From contig NZ_JACOGF010000001.1 of the NCBI RefSeq assembly GCF_014284335.1, positions 248,001 through 312,000 of the forward strand: a DNA stretch of 64,000 nt, written 5' to 3'. The DNA comes from Undibacterium hunanense (GTDB taxonomy: Bacteria > Pseudomonadota > Gammaproteobacteria > Burkholderiales > Burkholderiaceae_D). Shown in pieces: positions 55,002 through 63,251 of the stretch. The first letter of the stretch is position 1, and every line of letters starts with the position of its first letter. The position numbers were made by a program, and so were the translations under genes. The notes below the pieces were generated by a model. It worked only from the letters and a program-made list of their open reading frames with translations, was not told the origin of the DNA and did no database searches.

Positions 55002-55961
55002 ATGGATTTGCTAAATTCTTGTGAATTTTTTTTACAGCATTGCGAAACAGAGAAAAAACTCAGCATCCTCACCATTCGCGCCTACCGAAATGACTTGAAT
55101 TGTTTTGTTAAAGTTACCGGCGAAAACGCAGAGTTAAAAAACTTTTCCGAAACATGGATAGAAGACGCAGCACAACTTTGGTTATCCGATCCAGACCTGA
55201 AAGCCACCACAGTAAAACGCCGGATAGCCTGTTTAAAATCGTATGTGCGCTGGCTTTTCCGCCGAAAATTGATCACGTTCAATCCCCTGGAACGACTTCA
55301 TCTGCAAATCAGGTTACCCAAACGACTTCCAAGAAATCTGCAGACAGACGAAATTAAAAAACTCCTGGTCATCAAACCAGAAAATATCGTCGGCAAAACA
55401 AATAAAAAGAATAGCTCTGCCCTCACCCGCCTGGAATGGGACAAATTTACTGCACGCCTGGCAATTGAAGTGCTGACACTTACCGGTGTACGTGTCAGTG
55501 AACTGGTCAAAATCAAACTTCTTGATATTGATCAGGCATTGCAACAGATTCGTATTCTGGGGAAAGGTAACCGGGAAAGACTGGTTTCATTTCCCGATAC
55601 GGTAACAACGGCCAGGTTGAATATTTATCGGGACTACGCCTATTCCCGCTTTGGCTTTGAAATAGCTAAAAGTCTTTTCCTGAATGGATTGGGACGCCCG
55701 GCCAACGAACAATACATTCGCCGCATAGTCCGCACCTTTGCCAAAGATGCGCAATTGGATCGAAGAGTAACGCCACACATGTTAAGACACACCGCAGCCA
55801 CACAGCTTTTAGAAGCAGGCGTCGACATCCGTTATGTACAAAAAGTACTTGGCCATGGAAGCATAACGACAACAGAAATATACACCCACGTCGCCGACCA
55901 CGCCCTAAGAACCGAAATATCAAGGGCAAACATACGAAAACGGCTGGAGATCTATCGATAA
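55002..55961 (+). CDS. Tyrosine recombinase (Xer/phage-integrase family)
   Basis: A 319-residue tyrosine recombinase with an N-terminal SAM-like arm-binding domain (1-95) and a catalytic domain (115-310) containing all six active-site residues: Arg164 (TGVRVSEL), Lys188 (GKGNRER), His259 and Arg262 (HMLRHTAA), His285 (LGHGSITTT) and Tyr294 (IYTHV). GAGGAA is a good ribosome site. Its stop codon lies inside the left copy of an 18-bp inverted repeat, and the glycosyltransferase gene begins 12 bp later. It is the obvious catalyst for inverting the segment between the repeats. Not XerC or XerD by context; AT-rich. Confidence 0.95.
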   Translation: MDLLNSCEFFLQHCETEKKLSILTIRAYRNDLNCFVKVTGENAELKNFSETWIEDAAQLWLSDPDLKATTVKRRIACLKSYVRWLFRRKLITFNPLERLHLQIRLPKRLPRNLQTDEIKKLLVIKPENIVGKTNKKNSSALTRLEWDKFTARLAIEVLTLTGVRVSELVKIKLLDIDQALQQIRILGKGNRERLVSFPDTVTTARLNIYRDYAYSRFGFEIAKSLFLNGLGRPANEQYIRRIVRTFAKDAQLDRRVTPHMLRHTAATQLLEAGVDIRYVQKVLGHGSITTTEIYTHVADHALRTEISRANIRKRLEIYR

Positions 55962-55971
55962 CTAGGAATTA
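55954..55971 (+). repeat. Left inverted repeat of the invertible cassette (IRL)
   Basis: ATCGATAACTAGGAATTA, identical to the reverse complement of 60415-60432. It includes the recombinase stop codon (CGA TAA) and an AGGA ribosome-binding site; two bases later comes the glycosyltransferase ATG. The core GATAA-CTAGGAA-TTA(C)C has arms around a 7-bp asymmetric spacer, as expected of a tyrosine-recombinase crossover site. Confidence 0.85.
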
Positions 55972-55973
55972 CC

Positions 55974-57095
55974 ATGCGTCCTGCGTTTAGTCTTATCATC
56001 GTTTTTCATGCCGGAGTTTCATATTTACAGGCCTGTATTGAAAGCGTGTTGGCGAGTACGAATAATGACGATGAAATTATTGTTGTCGCAAATAATGTAA
56101 ATGAACATGCGTTAGAACTTCCCGACTTTGGGCTAAGGGTGCAAGTATTGAAAATTTCTCAATCTTTAGGCTATGCCGGAGCTTCGAATATGGGAGCTGC
56201 CAAAGCTCAACGAAATCACTTAGTATTTTGTGACCACGACTTGGTGTTTGAACCTGATTGGCTAGAGCATTTGTGGCTTAGTTACTCCGCACATTCGGAT
56301 ATAGGTGCGAGCAGTTGCAAAGCAATTAATCCACACTCTTCGGCGATTTTAGATTTTGGCATTGCTTTCTCTGCGTTCAACGGAGCACACCCAGGCTTGG
56401 ATCTTCCTCAGTCGCACCCATTAGTTCAGGAAGATCGCTTGGCTCAGGCGATCTGTACGAGCGGCTTTTTAATCTCAGCCAACGATTTTCAAGCAGCTGG
56501 AAAATTTGACGTTAGTTTCGGATCGATGTACACAGATCTGGATCTTTGTCTGCAACTAAAGCGCATTGGATTAAAGGTGGTTTCATCGGCAAAAGCCCTT
56601 GCCTATCATTTTGGTGGTGACACACATTTAGCTGGTGATAAAGCTTATAAAGCGAGCAGTTTGAAAGCAGATATAAAAGGAGCTTTTATGCGGAAACATG
56701 CCGATGTGCTGGAATTTGACCTTGGCTACTATTACAGCATTGCTATTCAAAATCACATTGCAGAACATGGCCCGTTAAAAAAATATCTCTGCTGCAATAT
56801 GATGAATGTAGCAGACCCTGATTGGTACGAAGAGCAAGTTTTGAAAAGGGGCATGCTTAGTTATGAATCGATCACAATAGCGTCTGGACTACGCGATGCA
56901 AGCAGTCTGGGTCTATTTGAAACTTTGGGATTCAATATTATGCAATCGAACGTCCGAATAGCTTATTTTGTCGATCGATTCTCTAGCTTACGTGGCAATG
57001 AATATTGGTGGAAACGTAGAGCAGGTTGCGATGACCTTATTGTCGATCGCAATGCCAACGTGTTGAAAATTGACGCTATATTAAGGAAGTGGTAA
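55974..57095 (+). CDS. Family 2 glycosyltransferase
   Basis: A 373-residue GT-A fold enzyme. The donor-binding start FSLIIVFHAGVSYLQACIESVLAST, the NMGAAKAQRNHLVFCDHDL segment with the DxD motif at Asp87-His-Asp89, and the acceptor region ICTSGFLISANDFQAAGKFDVSFGSMYTDLDLCLQL are rhamnosyltransferase-like. It would add a sugar to a surface glycan. The ATG is 12 bp after the recombinase stop and its AGGA lies inside IRL. The 3' end overlaps the convergent STAND gene by 15 bp. AT-rich. Confidence 0.9.
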   Translation: MRPAFSLIIVFHAGVSYLQACIESVLASTNNDDEIIVVANNVNEHALELPDFGLRVQVLKISQSLGYAGASNMGAAKAQRNHLVFCDHDLVFEPDWLEHLWLSYSAHSDIGASSCKAINPHSSAILDFGIAFSAFNGAHPGLDLPQSHPLVQEDRLAQAICTSGFLISANDFQAAGKFDVSFGSMYTDLDLCLQLKRIGLKVVSSAKALAYHFGGDTHLAGDKAYKASSLKADIKGAFMRKHADVLEFDLGYYYSIAIQNHIAEHGPLKKYLCCNMMNVADPDWYEEQVLKRGMLSYESITIASGLRDASSLGLFETLGFNIMQSNVRIAYFVDRFSSLRGNEYWWKRRAGCDDLIVDRNANVLKIDAILRKW

Positions 57096-60000
57096 CAACA
57101 CATCGTTGATTGAATAAGTAGTTGCCGCGGGCGGCATACCAACAATTCCGGCTAAGCGTTTAACATCATATCGTAGCGCATCCGCTTCGTAGTCAATATG
57201 TCTGGTTATCCGAACAGCAGACGCACGATTATATTCACGCTGAGCTTTATCCATCAAGCCAAGTGCTTCATATGCCTTGCCTTGCAGATATAGAGCGAAA
57301 CGGTATCGCTTGTCTTGTTGCATGCTACCAGCCAAATCTTCCAACACTCGACTTATCTCCAGTACTTTGGCGCAATGTGATGCCACATTCGGAGAATCCA
57401 GCAAAGCCCGTCGCATAAGAACTACCCCTTTTGTCGCCATACCTTGGAGTAAATAGAATGAATCTCTTCTCTCTCTGCTTCCAGTTATCAAATTATCTAA
57501 ACTTTGCAATGCTGAATCATATTCCCCTGTCAACGCACAAACTGTCCCGGAAATCAATTCTCCAATTACCCTGATGTTACGCACTTCTAGCGACTGTCCG
57601 CCTTGTAAATTCAAGATTCTAGTATTTGCTTGTCGCCAATAATTCAACAAGCCTTCATTTCTTTCACGTAATCCATATTCAACATAGCCAAGATCAATCA
57701 GGTTAAGGCAAACAAGCCCCTGCATATCTTCCTGAGTTGCTAGCTCCAGCGATTCAATCCCGGAGACAGTCGCTTCGGCACGATACCCTAGATTTTTTAA
57801 CGTAACACATCTGCGATTGAGAAATTGAGCCTCTGCCCGTGATATCGTCAAATCCCGTTGAGTTGTATTCTTATCCCGTAAAGCGTTGAGAGCACTTATC
57901 AACAATTGGTCAGCTGAGGCACTATCAGAGCCAGCCAAATATCCAGCAGCTTCTCGAATCAAATGTGTCCAATGCACCAGCGAACTATCATCAGGAGGAC
58001 AGTTAAAAGCAATCTTGGATGCCAACATTCGTAAATAATCAGTACGAGATTGCAAAATAGCCACATTGCCCTGTGAAGCTATATGTGCAGCGCCGGTAAG
58101 CGATGGCAGAAGCCCCCACCACTCATCAACCTTGCGGCGCGAAGCTACATATTGAAGAAAACGATCGGCCACGAGATAATTTTGCGCATAACCCGAGAAA
58201 TCTTGATCGAGAAATGACGCCGCAACTATTGGTAGAGTCGCAGTCACCTCATTTCCAACGTCATATGCAAGGCCAAACCATTCAACACTATTGGTGAATG
58301 GAAGCGTTTCGTCTGATGCCAAGGAAAATAATTTTTGCTTAGTTGAAAGTTTTAGTGTCTTGCCACGTCTTGTGTCGTTAATAAAATGACGCGCTAATGA
58401 CGGGTGATAGAAAGCGAGTCGACCACTGACTTCCCAACGCAAGATACTTGCTTGAACAAGCTTCTCCAAGGCAATTTCCTCTATTCCAAGCCCTACAAAA
58501 CTAACAGCTTGCATAGGTCCGAAATAGGTAATTGCAGCCACAATGAGATTGGCACTAACTATTGAATTCAAGCGTTCCATGCGCCAATCCAGCAAACGCT
58601 CACGAGCACCATCAAGCAATTGGAGCGAAAGATTAAATTGCTCAAAATCCAGGATCGTAAAGACGTCATTGCCAGCACGAATAGCTCCACGATCTTCCAA
58701 GCCTTTAACGAATTGAAATATATCCAAAGGGCGCGGTATAACCTTATCTAGTATTGTCGCGACCAAATTTGGATAAGTCTCTGAAAATACATGTCCATCA
58801 GCAGCACGAGAAAAAAGATTATCCAAAAACTCTTCTGCTAATTGAATAGTAAATTCAAGAAGATTTAATACCTGAATGTCCTTACCTGCGGAATGATTTA
58901 ATACCTCAAGCCAATCTGCAGCGGCATCGTTGAAAACTAGATCGTCGTCATTAAACGCCAACATAAATGCTGCTTGCCCCGGCGAAGCTACAACTGATGC
59001 ACACAACTTCTTTAACACTGCAATGACACCCGCTGGAAATGCCTGTACATTGTCCACCACTACTGCTGCTCGATGACTACGAAGGCCATCAGCAAGTGCT
59101 GCTTCAATCAATGTTGACTCTTCTTTGATCTTTTGAGTATCCCAGTTATAAATAATCTCGCTCACTTGTCCATATGCAATTGCGGCTACACTTTCGTCAG
59201 GACTACTTGAGGACTGGCTAGACAAGAAAGATTGTGCGTCAGGGAGACGCCAAAGACTGCATAATAGTGTTTTTATGAACCCCTCAATCGATTGAGTATT
59301 ACGATTAAGACCATCGAAATAATGGATTTCATAACCATTTTTAAGCAAACTCGTCATTGCCTCATCAACAAATCTAGATTTACCTACGCCGCTTTTTCCG
59401 TGCACCGCAAATATCCGATTTGCGTTGCCACTCGAAACTGTAGCTTCTAATGCCCGAAGGTATTCTTGTACTTTTTTGCCGATAAGAACTGGGCGTACCA
59501 ATGAGGATGCAGTTAATTCAACAGAAGGCAACTCGAATGTTAAGCCTTGCTCGTCTTGCATACAAAGTGCCGGAATTGTTAATGGGCCCGACAACAACGG
59601 TGCTAAATATATAGGCACACTAAGAGTTTGTCCGGCATCGAGTGTGATATCTGCTAACTTGTCGAATAAATTAGTATTTAAGATTTCAAAATTCTCAAAT
59701 TCTTGACGATGCAATTTAATACCTAGTTTTAGCTTCCCTTGTGCATGTCGCGCAATGAAAATAATCTCGTACAAACACGGTGTGTAAATAGGGATCGTAT
59801 GTTGGCGTGGCTTTTCCATTCCATCGCTGTGAGCGATTTGTTGCTGGCTTACATGTACATCGGAGGAAAAATAAGCTTTAATATGTGGCAAATTTTTCTT
59901 TAAATTCAATGCATCGCACATTGAGTAATTCTTGAAGTAAGTTCCCATAACAGCTGGTGAACGCAGTATCAATTCCTCAAGTATTTCGCCGTCAAATACT

Positions 60001-60377
60001 TGAATAGTTTTTCCTGTTTGGGCTGCAAATTTAGCAAGATAGTTCTTCGCATTACCGATCATTTCACTGTGCGAAAAAAACAGTATTCGCTGAACATCTG
60101 GTTCGACAATTGCCATTACCAATGTGTTGCTCACTATTTGCAAAGAAATAGGAGCTCTGTACATTTTACATTCGGCCCAAGTTACACTGCCAGGTATTGA
60201 CCGATCGACCACATCTTTACCACCATCCCGTGTTTTAGGTGTACCCTCCCAGTCGCCTGGGAAACTAGCTCTCAACAATACCCGAATCAAGGTCTCAAAG
60301 GCATCACCATCAAACTTGGGAGGGGATGTACCCTGCTTTTTAAAAGCATCCCAAGCAACACCGGTAAGATACTTCAT
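57081..60377 (-). CDS. Mrr-like nuclease / STAND-type ATPase / helical-repeat protein (Avs-like defence candidate)
   Basis: An 1098-residue multidomain protein. N-terminal restriction-endonuclease-like domain (about 20-150): Glu28, Asp55 (RDGGKDVVD) and Glu69-x-Lys71 (WAECK), a complete PD-(D/E)xK set. A beta-rich linker (about 180-310) leads to a P-loop ATPase with Walker A GKSGVGKS at 327-334 and Walker B ending VVVDN near 442. The C-terminal half (about 700-1090) is helical with TPR-like pairs. Nuclease + STAND + repeats is the layout of Avs-type antiphage sensors. Its start overlaps the stop of a 12-codon leader (ATGA). Confidence 0.85.
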   Translation of the reverse strand: MKYLTGVAWDAFKKQGTSPPKFDGDAFETLIRVLLRASFPGDWEGTPKTRDGGKDVVDRSIPGSVTWAECKMYRAPISLQIVSNTLVMAIVEPDVQRILFFSHSEMIGNAKNYLAKFAAQTGKTIQVFDGEILEELILRSPAVMGTYFKNYSMCDALNLKKNLPHIKAYFSSDVHVSQQQIAHSDGMEKPRQHTIPIYTPCLYEIIFIARHAQGKLKLGIKLHRQEFENFEILNTNLFDKLADITLDAGQTLSVPIYLAPLLSGPLTIPALCMQDEQGLTFELPSVELTASSLVRPVLIGKKVQEYLRALEATVSSGNANRIFAVHGKSGVGKSRFVDEAMTSLLKNGYEIHYFDGLNRNTQSIEGFIKTLLCSLWRLPDAQSFLSSQSSSSPDESVAAIAYGQVSEIIYNWDTQKIKEESTLIEAALADGLRSHRAAVVVDNVQAFPAGVIAVLKKLCASVVASPGQAAFMLAFNDDDLVFNDAAADWLEVLNHSAGKDIQVLNLLEFTIQLAEEFLDNLFSRAADGHVFSETYPNLVATILDKVIPRPLDIFQFVKGLEDRGAIRAGNDVFTILDFEQFNLSLQLLDGARERLLDWRMERLNSIVSANLIVAAITYFGPMQAVSFVGLGIEEIALEKLVQASILRWEVSGRLAFYHPSLARHFINDTRRGKTLKLSTKQKLFSLASDETLPFTNSVEWFGLAYDVGNEVTATLPIVAASFLDQDFSGYAQNYLVADRFLQYVASRRKVDEWWGLLPSLTGAAHIASQGNVAILQSRTDYLRMLASKIAFNCPPDDSSLVHWTHLIREAAGYLAGSDSASADQLLISALNALRDKNTTQRDLTISRAEAQFLNRRCVTLKNLGYRAEATVSGIESLELATQEDMQGLVCLNLIDLGYVEYGLRERNEGLLNYWRQANTRILNLQGGQSLEVRNIRVIGELISGTVCALTGEYDSALQSLDNLITGSRERRDSFYLLQGMATKGVVLMRRALLDSPNVASHCAKVLEISRVLEDLAGSMQQDKRYRFALYLQGKAYEALGLMDKAQREYNRASAVRITRHIDYEADALRYDVKRLAGIVGMPPAATTYSINDVLLPLP

Positions 60378-60412
60378 AGAAAAACTCGCAAGTCTTGATC
60401 TGCATAAGACAT
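60374..60412 (-). CDS. 12-codon leader ORF coupled to the STAND gene
   Basis: ATG codon two bases inside the right inverted repeat begins the peptide MSYADQDLRVFL; its TGA overlaps the STAND start as ATGA. The AGGA in the repeat provides its ribosome site. Its start context is the same as that of the glycosyltransferase at the other repeat, so it would act as a translational adapter. Whether it is translated is inferred from context. Confidence 0.6.
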   Translation of the reverse strand: MSYADQDLRVFL

Positions 60413-60414
60413 GA

Positions 60415-60432
60415 TAATTCCTAGTTATCGAT
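60415..60432 (-). repeat. Right inverted repeat of the invertible cassette (IRR)
   Basis: On the minus strand ATCGATAACTAGGAATTA, identical to IRL. It continues TCATG where IRL continues CCATG, so 22 of 23 bases match. The dyad GATAA-CTAGGAA-TTATC is perfect here. Confidence 0.85.
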
Positions 60433-60458
60433 CAGAAATGTCTTAATAATGCATTGAA

Positions 60459-60487
60459 ATTATTAATTCAGCAATTATATTTATCAA
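60459..60487 (-). promoter_or_regulatory. Candidate promoter outside IRR reading into the cassette
   Basis: On the minus strand TTGATA (60487-60482), 17-bp spacer, AATAAT (60464-60459): 5/6 matches each to sigma-70 boxes. Transcription would start near 60452 and run through IRR into whichever gene lies inside. The remaining 60488-60780 is AT-rich with no gene. Confidence 0.5.
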
Positions 60488-60780
60488 TAATTTTGGCGAT
60501 GTTTGTTTTTTTAAAATAAACAATTTCATAACGGCAACCATCCCAAATACAAAAAGAATAGAACAATCCTTCAGCAAATGCGCGCAGCACATTTTCATCA
60601 CAAGCTCTTAACAACTTCCTCCACTTTCTTTAATCTTTGTCATTATTTTGCGCTAAGATAAAGCCCGTTCGGGATAATTGGCTAAATGTCGCATCCTCGG
60701 CCCCGTACCTATCCTCCAACAATTCAAGTTTGTTTATTTCCATGCTGTTATGTTGTTAATTAATACAAGGAATTTCTCTC

Positions 60781-62172
60781 ATGAAAACTTTTGTTGCACG
60801 CAAACGCCTGACACCTTTGATGCAAGGTGCGCTGATTACTTGTGGCCTGTTGGCGGTACCGCTGTTGACTACCGCGCAGACCAAGCCGGCGGCTGGTACG
60901 CAGGGTAAGGCTGCGGCACCCGCCAAGGGTGGCGCGCAGGTGGTCAAGGCGCCGGTTGCGCTGGCGTTTATTGATGTGGCGACCAGTGCCAGCGATATGC
61001 CCAGCATGATGAGTGGTGCTGCGCAGGGTGCGCAATCTGGTGGGTTTTTTGGTGCACTGGGTGGCATGGCACGTGGGGCGACAGGTAGCAATGACAGAGG
61101 TAATGTGTTTGGCAATACCCATTCCATGGGTTTTAGCAGCGGCAAGTATGTAGATGTATCGGTATATACCAGCAAAAATCCTTCGCTTGGCGAAGCCACG
61201 CAGGCAATACCTGCAGGAATGAATCTGGGCGAGAGTCTGAAGCTGATCGCGTCGGTACCGGACAAACCTGTGACTTACACACCTTCTGAAGAAACTCCTT
61301 CAGAACCAACTTATGAAAAGCCCAAGGGCAAAATTTCGATTTACTGGGGTTGCGGTGAAACCGTGCGCCCCGGCCAGCCAAGAACCCTGGATGTTGCCAA
61401 GTCTTCGCCAGAAGACTATGCCAAGTTTTTTGTCATGCGTGGCAAGGTGACCAAAGGCGCACGTTCGCAACCAGGTAATCCATCCTGGCCCAACAAGGTG
61501 GATGACCGCAAGGTACCGGATACGGCATCGCTGGTTGGCCAGCATCAGTTTGTCGGCAATGGCATACCAGACAGCTTCAAGGTCAGCCTGGGTTCGGCGC
61601 AAGACTTGATGGCACCGATAGAACTGGCACAAACCAAGAAGGATGGTGGCGTTAATCTGGAATGGAAGTCAATCGCCAATGCACGCGGCTATTTCATCAG
61701 CGTCATGGGCGGGCAACAGTCTGGCAATAGCGACAGTGCAGAAGTCATTGTCTGGACATCCAGCGAATTGCCTGATTTCGGTTTTGGCCTGGTGGATTAC
61801 CAGACAAATGCAGACATCGACAAGTGGATCAATGAAAAAGTCATTTTGCCTTCCTCGGCAACCAAGTGTGATGTTCCTAAAGGTATTTTTGGGGAACAGG
61901 GTGCGGGAATGCTGCGTATGATTGCCTATGGTTCGGATGCATTCTTTGCGTATCCACCCCGCCCTGCTGATCCTAAAATCGCATGGGAACCAGACTGGCA
62001 AACCAAGGTAAGGGTAAAATCCACGTTCAGTTCGATACTGGGTGGCATGGGCGATATGGGCGGCAGACGTTCACAGCAATCTTCACAATCACCACAGCAA
62101 CAAAAACCAGAGCAAAAAGAAGAACCTAAAATCAAGCCAACAGATGTCTTGAAAGGCTTGCTTGGTTTCTAG
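60781..62172 (+). CDS. Unknown exported protein (463 aa)
   Basis: Not recognised. Signal peptide about 1-32 (LITCGLLAVPLLTTAQ), then a low-complexity Ala/Gly/Met stretch (about 33-110, MPSMMSGAAQGAQSGGFFGALGGMA), a beta-rich middle (about 115-400, KISIYWGCGETVRPGQP, NLEWKSIANARGYFISVMG) and a Gln/Pro-rich tail before DVLKGLLGF. The ATG has AAGGAA eight bases upstream. The middle looks like a fibronectin-like fold. GC is back to the core value. Confidence 0.85.
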   Translation: MKTFVARKRLTPLMQGALITCGLLAVPLLTTAQTKPAAGTQGKAAAPAKGGAQVVKAPVALAFIDVATSASDMPSMMSGAAQGAQSGGFFGALGGMARGATGSNDRGNVFGNTHSMGFSSGKYVDVSVYTSKNPSLGEATQAIPAGMNLGESLKLIASVPDKPVTYTPSEETPSEPTYEKPKGKISIYWGCGETVRPGQPRTLDVAKSSPEDYAKFFVMRGKVTKGARSQPGNPSWPNKVDDRKVPDTASLVGQHQFVGNGIPDSFKVSLGSAQDLMAPIELAQTKKDGGVNLEWKSIANARGYFISVMGGQQSGNSDSAEVIVWTSSELPDFGFGLVDYQTNADIDKWINEKVILPSSATKCDVPKGIFGEQGAGMLRMIAYGSDAFFAYPPRPADPKIAWEPDWQTKVRVKSTFSSILGGMGDMGGRRSQQSSQSPQQQKPEQKEEPKIKPTDVLKGLLGF

Positions 62173-62212
62173 AAAATTCTGATCGGAATCAGAATCAGAA
62201 TCAATATCAAGA

Positions 62213-62243
62213 CAGGCGGACACAGGATGTGCCCGCCTTTTTT
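62213..62243 (+). terminator. Terminator after the 463-aa exported protein gene
   Basis: AGGCGG-ACAC..GTG-CCGCCT hairpin followed by T6, about 40 bp after the stop codon; between them is a short GAATCA direct repeat. Confidence 0.7.
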
Positions 62244-62273
62244 ATGCCTGCAACATAAATACATCAGGGTGCA

Positions 62274-63251
62274 TCAGTACCCTCTTTGTACATCAATAGT
62301 CAATGGCAAGACGCCACTTTGCCGGTAACGCAGGATGTTGCCAGCCACGATCTGTGATGCAGTCTGTCTGTCGGTAGGTGCAGAACAATGCGGCAGCAAT
62401 GTGACACTGGGGTGCTGCCACTGCCATTGCGACACAGGTAAAGGCTCCACTTCAAACACATCCAGCACGACATGGGCCAGATGCCCGCTATCCAGCGCTG
62501 CATGCAAATCAGCGTCATTGATGATGGCGCCACGGGCAAAATTGATTAGCGACGCGCCTTTGGGCAAGGCTGCGAGCGTGCTGGCGTTTAACAAGCTCCT
62601 GGTGTCCGGGGTCAGTGGTAACAGGCACACCAGGATGTCGGTCTGTGCCAGCATGACAGGCAATTCATCTGCACCGGCAAAGCAGTTGACGCCGTCTATC
62701 GCTTTGCGATGGCGGCTCCAGCCTGCTACCTGAAAACCCGCACGCAACAGGCTGACGGCGGCAGCTTCGCCCAAAGCACCCAGGCCCAGCAAACTTATGC
62801 GTCTTTGCTGGGGGCGTACATAATCAAGAGCTTGCCAGATTTGCTGCGCCTGCTGCTTTGCATATGCAGGCATATCGCGATGCAGGTACAGCGTCCAGGC
62901 CAGTACCGCTTCTGCCATGGTATTGGCCAGTTGCGGGTCTACCAGACGCACGATTTTTAAATGGGTATCGCCCAGATCCACCACCAGGCGCTCAACCCCG
63001 GCCCAGACGCTGTGTATCCATTCCAGTTGCGGCAGTTGTTGCAGATCAGCCGGATTGGGGTTGGCGACAATGGCGACCTGGCAGGCTAGCTTGTCTTCAT
63101 CACTCATGGCATCAAAAGCAACGATGCGCTCTGCCGGCATGGCAGCCTGCAAAGCGTTGACCCAGGCACCGGCCTGCGCATAATTGGCGGCAGCAATGAA
63201 TGGGATGGGAGTAGAAATACCAGAAGTAACTGCGCTATTGCTTGGTTTCAT
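62274..63251 (-). CDS. ghrA: Glyoxylate/hydroxypyruvate reductase A-like D-2-hydroxyacid dehydrogenase
   Basis: A 325-residue NAD(P)-dependent 2-hydroxyacid dehydrogenase: WIHSVWAGVERL, a GLGALGEAAA dinucleotide motif near residue 157, LVCLLPLTPDTRSLLN, INFARGAIINDADL and the C-terminal LLPHCSAPTDRQTA with the catalytic His. The pattern is GhrA, which reduces glyoxylate and hydroxypyruvate. It overlaps the VOC gene by 4 bp. Confidence 0.9.
   Translation of the reverse strand: MKPSNSAVTSGISTPIPFIAAANYAQAGAWVNALQAAMPAERIVAFDAMSDEDKLACQVAIVANPNPADLQQLPQLEWIHSVWAGVERLVVDLGDTHLKIVRLVDPQLANTMAEAVLAWTLYLHRDMPAYAKQQAQQIWQALDYVRPQQRRISLLGLGALGEAAAVSLLRAGFQVAGWSRHRKAIDGVNCFAGADELPVMLAQTDILVCLLPLTPDTRSLLNASTLAALPKGASLINFARGAIINDADLHAALDSGHLAHVVLDVFEVEPLPVSQWQWQHPSVTLLPHCSAPTDRQTASQIVAGNILRYRQSGVLPLTIDVQRGY

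Larger units (their letters stand above)
55954..60432. mobile_element. Putative invertible cassette (glycosyltransferase / STAND nuclease)
   Basis: A 4.48-kb segment bounded by perfect 18-bp inverted repeats and abutting a tyrosine recombinase gene. It contains two convergent genes only. Inversion would leave the recombinase reading frame intact and put the 12-codon leader plus the STAND gene, rather than the glycosyltransferase gene, directly after it. The structure is seen; the inversion is inferred. Confidence 0.7.

Noticed and set aside
55954..60432. Inverted repeats as ends of a transposon
   Set aside because: No transposase lies inside and no flanking target duplication is seen; the recombinase is outside and its stop codon is part of the repeat, which fits inversion better.
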